From Oscillospiraceae bacterium (GTDB lineage: Bacteria; Bacillota; Clostridia; Oscillospirales; Oscillospiraceae): DNA of 16,309 bases. This document shows, in pieces, positions 1 to 6,630 of this stretch. The notes below the pieces were generated by a model that did not search any database, was not told the origin of the DNA, and saw nothing but the letters and a program-made list of their open reading frames with translations. Location of the stretch: NCBI GenBank assembly GCA_020025615.1, contig JAHHRT010000025.1:1-16309 (forward strand). The letters run 5' to 3'. Each line of letters starts with the position of its first letter. Within the stretch, counting starts at the first letter, position 1. The position numbers and the translations under genes are program-made.

Positions 1-101
1 GAATTATACCGGGGTTCGACCTGCTTTGTCAATACCTTTTCGGAAATAGAATTTCGGAGTTTATAGGTGCTGTAAGACATATTTCATAATCTTAAGGAGT
101 A

Positions 102-125
102 CACCCAGGGGATTTTCCCTGGGTG
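102..125. terminator. Stem-loop after the small membrane-anchored protein gene
   Basis: A perfect 9-bp stem (CACCCAGGG with CCCTGGGTG, loop of six) lies 13 bases beyond the stop codon of the minus-strand gene ending at 139. On the minus strand it is not followed by a U run, and on the plus strand it is followed only by a pyrimidine-rich stretch. It may therefore be an RNA 3'-end stabiliser or weak terminator rather than a classic intrinsic terminator. Bases 1-100 show no gene I can support. Confidence 0.4.
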
Positions 126-138
126 CTGCTTTCTTTCC

Positions 139-615
139 TCAATTTTTCGTCTCAGTCTGCTCCTTAGCTGCCTTTTCTATATAACTGTTAAAGAATTCTT
201 CTAATGGGATGTCATTGCCTACAATCGTATAGATAGGATCAGCTCTATCTTTTTCCATATCATTGACCAGGATAGAGCCTCCTCTCTCATTGGAAAACAT
301 GATTTCAACAGGATGTCCATCTACTGTATAGATAATATCGCCAAAGCTGTTCATTAGATTGGATTTCGTTACTTTCTTATACTGAAATCCTTCCATATCA
401 TTGATTAACTGACTGAACAGTTCAGGAGATAAATGAAGAGAACTTTCCTGGTCTGCTCTTTTGATGATTGCCAGTGCCTCATCAGGCTTCGGAGCTACTG
501 GCAGAATATCCGAGAAAGAGCGCTCCCTGTTAGAAATCATAAATCCGGCAATTCCTGCCAGTAGGATGCTCACGGTAACGATTGAGATAATGATGATTTT
601 TGCTGGCTTTTTCAT
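139..615 (-). CDS. Hypothetical membrane-anchored extracytoplasmic protein
   Basis: This 158-residue protein is not one I recognise. Residues 6-27 form one strongly hydrophobic segment after a Lys-rich start (MKKPAK), so it is probably a type II membrane protein or uncleaved signal-anchor protein with about 130 residues outside the membrane. The outer part is mixed polar, contains a DGHPVEIMF-like strand region, and ends in a charged helix. The start is supported by an AAAAGGGGGAT ribosome binding site about 7 bases upstream. It lies 30 bases after the cobaltochelatase stop on the same strand, so co-transcription is likely. Its composition is odd: at 181-300, 44 of 120 bases are G or C, against 39 of 60 at 901-960 inside the chelatase gene. 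That suggests a separate origin. The coding call is firm; the function is unknown. Confidence 0.8.
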   Translation of the reverse strand: MKKPAKIIIISIVTVSILLAGIAGFMISNRERSFSDILPVAPKPDEALAIIKRADQESSLHLSPELFSQLINDMEGFQYKKVTKSNLMNSFGDIIYTVDGHPVEIMFSNERGGSILVNDMEKDRADPIYTIVGNDIPLEEFFNSYIEKAAKEQTETKN

Positions 616-645
616 AGGTATCCCCCTTTTGGAAAGAAGAGAGTA

Positions 646-1434
646 TCACAATTTGTCGGCGGCTTCCTTTGCGTGCTGAGCGAAGAGCTCCCGGATTACC
701 GGGGACTGCCCCAGGCCGGTTAAAATGCAGGAAACCTGGTATCCCTGGGCTTCCAGCTGGCTGCGCCAGGAGTCCGGTTCCTCTCCTGCCATATCGTTTT
801 TGGCATGGTCACCTGCAACCATCATAAGGGGCATCAGGCGGATTTTGCGAATGGCAGGCTGGGCTTTCAGCCGCCGGATCACCTGTTCCAGAGAGGGACA
901 GCCCTCTACCGTGCCGATAAAGGCACGCTCCCAGCCCAGGTCCCGCAGCAGGTATTCGAGAAGCGCATAGGATGCGTTGGCCTGGTGGGCGGTACCGTGG
1001 CCCATGAATACAACGGCTTCATCCGCTGCCGGCTCGTCGGTGAGGGTGCAGATGGCCCGGGCCATGTTCCAGTAATCGGGGATGGTTTTGAGCAGGGGCG
1101 TACCGATGGAGAGCTTCAGAAACTGCGCAAAGGGGGCAGCCAGGGAACAGAGCTTCTCATATTCCTCGCCGCAGATCACGTGGGTAGGCTGCAGCACCAC
1201 CTGGGAATAGCCCTCCACCACCAGGCGGGCCAGAGCCTGGGGGACGTTGTCAATTTCAATCCCATCCCGGGTTTTCAGTTTTTTCATAATGATGCTGCTG
1301 GTAAAGGCCCGCCGTAACGTGAAATCCGGGAGTGCCTGGGCAATGGCCTTTTCTGTAGCGGCGATATTTTCTTCCAGGGTGTCTAAGTGACTGGTACCAA
1401 AGGAGGTTACCAGAACGGCTTTTTTTGTTTCCAT
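646..1434 (-). CDS. cbiK: Sirohydrochlorin cobaltochelatase, CbiK type
   Basis: This 262-residue cytoplasmic class II chelatase is expected to insert cobalt into sirohydrochlorin in the anaerobic (early-cobalt) branch of cobalamin synthesis. The N-terminus (KKAVLVTSFGTSH) is the typical CbiK strand and loop. The two metal-binding histidines of the family are present as His146 in FMGHGTAH and His210 in VAGDHAKND, at almost the positions of Salmonella CbiK (145 and 207); Glu90 in ICGEEY is a likely further ligand. Length matches the family. An in-frame ATG exists seven codons upstream at 1455, but AGAAAGG precedes the ATG at 1434, so I chose 1434. No other cobalamin gene and no room for a cobalamin riboswitch (about 80 bases after the upstream terminator) are visible. 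No signal peptide is seen. A relative with another tetrapyrrole or metal role cannot be excluded. Confidence 0.9.
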   Translation of the reverse strand: METKKAVLVTSFGTSHLDTLEENIAATEKAIAQALPDFTLRRAFTSSIIMKKLKTRDGIEIDNVPQALARLVVEGYSQVVLQPTHVICGEEYEKLCSLAAPFAQFLKLSIGTPLLKTIPDYWNMARAICTLTDEPAADEAVVFMGHGTAHQANASYALLEYLLRDLGWERAFIGTVEGCPSLEQVIRRLKAQPAIRKIRLMPLMMVAGDHAKNDMAGEEPDSWRSQLEAQGYQVSCILTGLGQSPVIRELFAQHAKEAADKL

Positions 1435-1517
1435 AGATGAATCTGCCTTTCTCATTTTGATTTTGACGGCGTTCCTTACCTTGACTGGAAAGCCTAAAGT
1501 GGTTTTTAAGAGCCTAA

Positions 1518-1548
1518 AAAAGGGACCTCCTATGCGGAGGTCCCTTTT
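1518..1548 (-). terminator. Intrinsic terminator of the surface-protein gene
   Basis: A perfect 13-bp stem (AAAAGGGACCTCC with GGAGGTCCCTTTT) encloses a 5-base loop 12 bases beyond the surface-protein stop. On the minus strand the stem runs into TTTTTT. It separates the surface protein from cbiK, though some readthrough could feed cbiK, for which I see no clear promoter. Confidence 0.88.
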
Positions 1549-1560
1549 CAGATTCTGGAC

Positions 1561-4209
1561 TTATTTAGCGCTTTTCTTCTTTTTGTTGACCAGCAGAAGA
1601 ACAATCAGAGCAACAGCGGCAACGCCTGCGATGGTGGCGTAGAGCACAGGATTACGCTGATCGCCGGTGAGGGGAGAGACGCTGCTGCCAATCTTCAACT
1701 TGGCAGAGGCCTCAGCCTTCAGATAGTTTTCGGTGTCGTCCGCATTGGAGACATTGAACACCAGGCTTCCCTTGGCATCCTTGGGCACCTTGTAGGTGCA
1801 CTTCCAGACACCGGCGGTATCCGTGGCTTCCAGCTTGAGGTCCTTGGAGCCTACCAGCAGCCGGGGAGCTTCGGGCTGCTCCCAATTTTCGGTCATCAGG
1901 TTTTCTTCGCCGTTGACTGCGGTAACAGTGATCGTCACATTCCGACCGGCAACCGCAGAGGTTCTGGAAAGCTTGATCTTCATAGCGGTCTTTGCAGGCT
2001 GTACAGTGAGCTTTCCATCCTGGAAGGTGATGTTGTAGTTGGGGTTGTTGGCATTGGTCACACTGCCCTGGGAAATGGGGTAGACACCCACATTTTCACC
2101 TTCGGTACGAGAGAGGGTGCCCACCAGCTTGTCGCTGCCGACCAAACCGTTGTCACTGACAGTGGGTTTGATGCTGGGGTCCACCTGACCATAGCGCTTG
2201 GAGAGGGAAGGAGCAGTCACAGTGATGGGCTTCGGGGTGATCTTGCCGGTGAACTTCTCAATGGTCACAATGTAGTTTTCTGCATGCTCTCCTGTCAGGA
2301 CCACATGGCCTGCGGAGACGGGAATGTCGGTTCCTGCACCGGCAGTCTTAAAGGTGCTGTCCTGAATGGACTGAATCTCGACCTTGTCATTGCCAATGAT
2401 TCCGTCTTTGTTGAGCACAAAGTCGATCTTGGCATCCTTGGTGAACACATTGCCGTCGTAGACCTTCTCTGCGGTGGCAGTGGCGGTGAGGGGCTTGTGA
2501 GCGATGGTTACTTCGAAGCTCTTTTCAGCGGATTCCTTGTCGCCGTTTACGACCTTATAGGAAATGGTGTACTTTCCTGCGGTGGTGGCAGAGGGAAGGG
2601 CTTCTACCCAGTCACCCTGATTGATACGGTAGAAGAATTTGCCGCCGCCTACGGCTTCGCCCTGAGAGGCCAGCAGGGACTGGGACTGTCCGTTGTAGAC
2701 AAGACCTTCGGCAGGTGCGGGCTCCTTGGTCACAATGGGAGCATCAGGCTGCTGAATGGTTCCCTGGAAGGGGTCGATGGTGACAACATAGTTCTTGGAA
2801 TCGGCACCGCTCAGCTTGACAGTACCTGGGGTGACAATGTGCTGTCCGGGCATATTGGATGCAAACTTGCTTCCTTCGATGCCGTCGACCTTAACATCGT
2901 CCTTACCGAAAGCGTCGCTGGGAACTTCAATCTTCATAAAGGCATCTGCGGCATCGCTGCCGTCATAGGCCTTTTCTGCGGTGGCAGTGGCTTTCACGGC
3001 CTTGGGGGCAATCTTTACGGTGAGATCGGCCTCTGCACTGTCTGCAAAGCCATCATCGCCCTTGGCACGATAGTAAATCTTATACTCACCGGCATCCGTG
3101 GCAGTGGGAATCTCCTGGGACCACTCGGAAGCATCCAGACGGTACTCCATGGTGCCGTGGTTGGCGTTACCGGCGGTCAGCAGTTCCTGGGCAGCTCCAT
3201 CATAGGTCAGGTCGACGAAGGCCACAGGGGCCTGATTGACAACTGCGGAGTGGATGGACTTGCCGGGAACATAATTGATACGATAAAACTCGGAGTGGTC
3301 TGCATCTTCGTTCTTAATGACAGCGGCCGAGGGAGTGATGGTTCCGTTGCTCTGCCCCTCGGGAATCTCCTCGGTGAGGGTGATCTGGGTAAGTGCATCA
3401 CCGCCGACGAGAGCGGGGGTAACGCTTACCTGATTCAGTTCCTGAGAAATTTCAGTTCCATTGGGAAGAACCTGGTCTGCAGCAGTAATGGTGATGTCTG
3501 CTTTCGTAATATCCACATGGAGCTCAAATTCGGTCTTTACATCCTCCTTTTCAAGGACGTAGTTTCCGGAATTCCTGAGTGTAATCTTCAGCACGGCATT
3601 GAGGCTCTGAGGATCGGTATCGGGCTTTGCGTCCGTCAGTACCAGCTTTGCATCATAGTCGCGGCCCATTGCCGGGGCAACATTCACTTTCCCTACGGTG
3701 AAGGCCAGGGGAAGCTGAGGCTCTTCCGGAATGGTCAAATCCGTGGTGCCATCGTAGGCTCTGCCGGGGAAGCTGACGCTGTTCGTTTTTACTTCCGAAA
3801 CAACAGCCTTGCGGATGGTAAAATCACAGGTACTAACAGCCTCGGTGTAGGTATCCGTTGCAGGATAGACGACCTTTACTGTGTAGGTCCCGGCATTTTC
3901 AGGAACCTTGTCCGTATAGGCATCGTCCTGGGCATCTCGGGGCTTGTAGGTGACAACAGGCGTTACATTTTCATTGGTAGTGGAGCTGCAATCAGGCACA
4001 CTTGCTTTCTGCCCATAGGTCCAGTCAGTCAATTTAATGGTGGCGGAACCTGGCTCCTTTTCAGGGGGAGCATCATGCACATCAGGCGCTGCAATGACAG
4101 CAGTGTCGGCGGCATCTGTCGCTTCTGCGGCAAAAGCTGCCATGGGCATCAGTCCAATCAGCATGGTCAGTGTCAGTATCACACTGAGGATGCGAAGGGA
4201 TGTTTTCAT
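1561..4209 (-). CDS. Secreted YDG/MBG-repeat surface protein with SPxTG-like sorting signal
   Basis: This 882-residue protein is probably displayed on the cell wall and may act in adhesion or wall organisation; no catalytic domain is seen. From the chosen start, residues 1-27 are a signal peptide ending AFA/AEA. Then follow beta modules: an Ig/MBG-like unit (about 55-133), three YDG-type units with AYDG or VYDG motifs (about 145-235, 403-487, 573-658), two related short modules with YDGAAQ and YNGQSQ openings (about 335-400 and 505-570), an MBG_2-like unit (about 660-738, with NPNYNITF), and a last Ig-like unit (740-840). The end has SPLTGD (845-850), one membrane span and KKKKSAK, as in sortase substrates with a non-LPxTG motif. 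The start at 4209 is preceded by AAAGGAGGT; the longer frame from 4245 lacks such a site and would disrupt the signal peptide. Module assignment is by motif, so borders are rough. Confidence 0.9.
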   Translation of the reverse strand: MKTSLRILSVILTLTMLIGLMPMAAFAAEATDAADTAVIAAPDVHDAPPEKEPGSATIKLTDWTYGQKASVPDCSSTTNENVTPVVTYKPRDAQDDAYTDKVPENAGTYTVKVVYPATDTYTEAVSTCDFTIRKAVVSEVKTNSVSFPGRAYDGTTDLTIPEEPQLPLAFTVGKVNVAPAMGRDYDAKLVLTDAKPDTDPQSLNAVLKITLRNSGNYVLEKEDVKTEFELHVDITKADITITAADQVLPNGTEISQELNQVSVTPALVGGDALTQITLTEEIPEGQSNGTITPSAAVIKNEDADHSEFYRINYVPGKSIHSAVVNQAPVAFVDLTYDGAAQELLTAGNANHGTMEYRLDASEWSQEIPTATDAGEYKIYYRAKGDDGFADSAEADLTVKIAPKAVKATATAEKAYDGSDAADAFMKIEVPSDAFGKDDVKVDGIEGSKFASNMPGQHIVTPGTVKLSGADSKNYVVTIDPFQGTIQQPDAPIVTKEPAPAEGLVYNGQSQSLLASQGEAVGGGKFFYRINQGDWVEALPSATTAGKYTISYKVVNGDKESAEKSFEVTIAHKPLTATATAEKVYDGNVFTKDAKIDFVLNKDGIIGNDKVEIQSIQDSTFKTAGAGTDIPVSAGHVVLTGEHAENYIVTIEKFTGKITPKPITVTAPSLSKRYGQVDPSIKPTVSDNGLVGSDKLVGTLSRTEGENVGVYPISQGSVTNANNPNYNITFQDGKLTVQPAKTAMKIKLSRTSAVAGRNVTITVTAVNGEENLMTENWEQPEAPRLLVGSKDLKLEATDTAGVWKCTYKVPKDAKGSLVFNVSNADDTENYLKAEASAKLKIGSSVSPLTGDQRNPVLYATIAGVAAVALIVLLLVNKKKKSAK
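2468..2991. repeat. 17-bp direct repeats from duplicated YDG modules (copies 2468-2484 and 2975-2991)
   Basis: The same 17 bases, TCTGCGGTGGCAGTGGC, occur at 2468-2484 and 2975-2991, both encoding the TATAEK opening of a YDG module. The two modules are 507 bases apart in the same frame, so recombination between them would delete exactly 169 codons without a frameshift. This is a likely source of length variation in the surface protein. Confidence 0.7.
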
Positions 4210-4345
4210 AGAAATTACCTCCTTTTGTTCTTTCCGATACAGCATACTGGAAGTTGTATAGATTGTCGTAAATCTCCGACGTTCTCATAGCTTCTACTTG
4301 GATGTTATCACAGATAAGAGGGGAATACAACAGCTGTACATCTAA

Positions 4346-4375
4346 ATTATAGAAAATTTAATAATTCGGTCACAA
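4346..4375 (-). promoter_or_regulatory. Likely sigma-A promoter of the surface-protein gene
   Basis: Read on the minus strand, TTGTGA (4370-4375) and a perfect TATAAT (4346-4351) are separated by 18 bases. The -10 box is convincing and the -35 box matches four of six. Transcription would begin near 4339, leaving an untranslated leader of about 130 bases before the ATG at 4209. Confidence 0.55.
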
Positions 4376-4499
4376 AGAAAAAATCCGACCCATGGAGAGG
4401 CCGGAAATCGGGTGCAGAAGAGACTGTGGAGGGAACTTTTTAGTTGTCATACAGGTGATTGAAAAAAGAGAATAGCAGCCCAGTGGTAACTAAGGTACA

Positions 4500-4547
4500 G
4501 CACCCGTCTCATGTGGGCTTACAGCGGCACAAGACGGGTGCTTTTAT
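4500..4547 (+). terminator. Plus-strand intrinsic terminator with no upstream plus-strand gene
   Basis: A perfect 10-bp stem (GCACCCGTCT with AGACGGGTGC, 4500-4509 and 4532-4541) encloses a 22-base loop that can pair further (TGTG with CACA, GCT with AGC). It is followed by TTTTATAAT on the plus strand. On the minus strand there is no U run after it, so it is not a good terminator for the PBP-like gene ending at 4648. All coding sequence before it is on the minus strand, so it would end a short non-coding transcript. The rest of the 4210-4647 gap shows only the surface-protein promoter and a weak TTTCCCG/CGGGAAA stem near 4570-4592 that may help end the PBP-like transcript. Confidence 0.6.
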
Positions 4548-4647
4548 AATCGTTTCTTCGTATTTAGATGTGTTTCCCGACAGGGAGCGGGAAAGGACAA
4601 TCCCTCATTTTTGCGCGCTCGCAGAGCACGGGTGCATTGGATGGAGA

Positions 4648-6582
4648 TTAGTCTTCAAAGTATGCGGCAAGAATTTCCTGCGCTACGGGAGCCAGCCAGG
4701 AACCCTGGGCCGCTTTTTCACCGTAGACTGCCACGGTAATCTGGGGGTCCTCCATAGGCGCAAAGCAGAGGAAGGCACCGTTGTCGGAGCCGCTGCCTGC
4801 GTGCTGTGGGCTGCCGGTGGCGGCGCAGACAGTCACCGGGAAGGGGTTTGGATCATCTGCACCGCCGAAGTAATTGCGGGCAGTGCCGTCGGGGCCGTGA
4901 ACTGCATTTTTCATGCCGGTCATGTAGGTTTCGTAAGTCTCCTGGGAAATCTCCAGCTTACTGCGAATTGTTTTTGGCGGCTGTTCTGGAAGCAATTCCT
5001 GCCCATCCGGGGACAGGACCCGATTGAGAACAGTGGCCTGGCAGCGGGTGCCCTTGTTCGCCAGGGTGGAGCCATAGACAGCCAGCTGAAGGGGAGTGAA
5101 GCGGTTTTCGGACTGTCCTATCACGGCAAGAATCCGATCTCCTACAAACCAGTTTGCATTCAGCCCCACATAGTTCTGCGCCTTGGTGTCTGGGTTTGCC
5201 CGGGTGCCGATTTCCTCCGTGAGCTGGATTCCGGTGTGTACACCCAGACCCAGTGCTTTTGCGGTATCGTCGATATTGTCGATGGTCAGCCGATCTCCTA
5301 ATTCATAGAAGAAGTAGTTGCAGGCCACTTCCAGTGCCTTGGAACCGTCGATGGTGCCGTGGGTGGCACCGTGGACGGAGATTGCCAGCGGACAGGCGGG
5401 ATTAAATCCGGTGTATTTATCAAACACACCCTTGGTTTCTATGGTTTCCTGATAAGCAAGCAGATTGTTTTCCATAGCGGCAATGAGTGTACAGGGGAGA
5501 TAGAGGGTGCCGGGAGCGTAGCAGGCCTCTAACGCCCGGTTGCACAGAGGATTCCTGGAATCGGTTTGCAGGGCTTCCATCTCCTGGTCCGCGGTGGCAG
5601 GGTCAAAGCTGGGGTAGCTGGCGCAGGCCAGCACCTTTCCTGTTTTTACCTCCATGACAACTACAGCGGCACCTTCGGCATCCTCGCCGTCAGTGTTTTC
5701 CGGGTAGGTGGCGGGATTCTGCAATTCCTGCATCCGTTTAGCCAGGGCATTTTCTGCGATCTGCTGAAGCCCCAGATCCAGGGTGGTTTCCACGCTGTCT
5801 CCTGCACGGAGATAGTCGTCAAAGGCTGCTTCCATGCCGGATGCACCAGTATTGCCGTCCAGACGGCCCAGCATTTGCGCGGCATATTGGGTGTGATACT
5901 GCCGGACCGCGGAATCTGCGACGGTCAGCCCGGGGATGTTCAGGGCCTCAATAGCAGACAGGGCATCGTCGGAGATATCCTGCACGATTATACAGTCGGC
6001 GGAGTCAGAAGAATCCAGCAGATAACGCATACCGATGACAGCCCGGGCCTCCTCGGAGCTCCAATCCTCCGGAAGCCAGTAATGGGCTCTGAGCTGGTCC
6101 ACCACAGCCTGCGCAGTGGGCTGCGGGGGAAGCTCCTGCACTTTCCGATAGGCATCAAACGCCTGCTGCCGGGAGCCAGCTTCGGCGGATTCCAGATAGG
6201 TATAGGGCTCGGTCACGGAAATGGGAAGTCTGTCCCGAAGAGGGAGCCCCAGCTCTGTGCATTCGTGATAGAGCCGCAGCAGCTGTTCGTTCAGCTCCTC
6301 TGCGGTGCCGATTTGCAGAGAATCCAGCACCAAATCCCGGCAGGCCCGGCTGCTCACCAGAATTTCTCCGTTTCGGTCCAGAATACTTCCGCGCAGAGCC
6401 TGGGGGACAGCAGGAGACGTTTCGGTACTTTCCGGTCCGGCGGCCTCCGTTTGGCGTGTTTCAGAAGCTGCATAAGATTCGATGGTCTCCTGAATCTCAG
6501 ACGGCACGGGAGCGGCACAGCCGGCCCCCAGTTGGAGCACCATCAGAATCCCGATACATAGGCAGATACCTTTCTTGTTCAT
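4648..6582 (-). CDS. Catalytically degenerate PBP2-like (class B PBP) lipoprotein
   Basis: The 644-residue product has the layout of a class B penicillin-binding protein but should lack transpeptidase activity. Residues 1-21 are a lipoprotein-type signal (LQLGAGC, Cys22) in place of the usual membrane anchor. A Ser/Thr-rich linker follows, then a PBP dimer-type segment (LRGSILDRNG, about 64-73), the TTLDLGLQQIAENAL region (266-280), and a transpeptidase-like domain from about residue 300 to the end. Conserved framework is present (YAPG, THGTIDGSKALE, NYFFYELG, IGQSENRFTPLQLA). The active-site motifs are not: SxxK is Thr359-Leu-Tyr-Leu362, SxN is Ala420-Cys-Asn422, and KTGT is Ala588-Thr-Gly-Ser591. 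No frameshift or internal stop is seen, so this is a maintained pseudoenzyme rather than a pseudogene. AGGAGG lies about 9 bases before the ATG at 6582; the frame opening at 6621 would add residues before the signal peptide. It is third in the repressor-sensor operon, 48 bases after the sensor gene. Confidence 0.88.
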   Translation of the reverse strand: MNKKGICLCIGILMVLQLGAGCAAPVPSEIQETIESYAASETRQTEAAGPESTETSPAVPQALRGSILDRNGEILVSSRACRDLVLDSLQIGTAEELNEQLLRLYHECTELGLPLRDRLPISVTEPYTYLESAEAGSRQQAFDAYRKVQELPPQPTAQAVVDQLRAHYWLPEDWSSEEARAVIGMRYLLDSSDSADCIIVQDISDDALSAIEALNIPGLTVADSAVRQYHTQYAAQMLGRLDGNTGASGMEAAFDDYLRAGDSVETTLDLGLQQIAENALAKRMQELQNPATYPENTDGEDAEGAAVVVMEVKTGKVLACASYPSFDPATADQEMEALQTDSRNPLCNRALEACYAPGTLYLPCTLIAAMENNLLAYQETIETKGVFDKYTGFNPACPLAISVHGATHGTIDGSKALEVACNYFFYELGDRLTIDNIDDTAKALGLGVHTGIQLTEEIGTRANPDTKAQNYVGLNANWFVGDRILAVIGQSENRFTPLQLAVYGSTLANKGTRCQATVLNRVLSPDGQELLPEQPPKTIRSKLEISQETYETYMTGMKNAVHGPDGTARNYFGGADDPNPFPVTVCAATGSPQHAGSGSDNGAFLCFAPMEDPQITVAVYGEKAAQGSWLAPVAQEILAAYFED

Positions 6583-6630
6583 GGTGTATATCCTCCTGAT
6601 TGTAAAAATGAGATAGCACAATGGCTGGTA

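Noticed and set aside
8..25. GGTTCGA at the window start as the T-loop of a tRNA or tmRNA
   Set aside because: The flanking bases do not form a 5-bp T stem, no acceptor stem or CCA context follows, and no anticodon arm can be drawn.
1435..1517. Cobalamin riboswitch upstream of cbiK
   Set aside because: Only about 80 bases lie between the upstream terminator and the start codon, too short for the class, and no B12-box-like sequence was seen.
2284..4290. A 668-codon plus-strand open frame opposite the surface-protein gene
   Set aside because: It is antisense to a protein with signal peptide, repeated modules and sorting signal. The antisense translation is low-complexity Gly/Ile/Val-rich text without domains, and its start has no suitable ribosome binding site.
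4480..4547. T-box or other known riboswitch ahead of the plus-strand hairpin
   Set aside because: The T-box signature and specifier stem are absent and no plus-strand gene follows, so only a generic terminator or small RNA is supported.
5566..6561. A 331-codon plus-strand open frame opposite the PBP-like gene
   Set aside because: It shows no domain and mirrors the codon bias of the true gene on the other strand.
4648..6582. The PBP-like gene as a pseudogene
   Set aside because: The full length is open, with a good ribosome binding site, signal peptide and conserved framework motifs; only the catalytic residues are changed, which points to a maintained pseudoenzyme.
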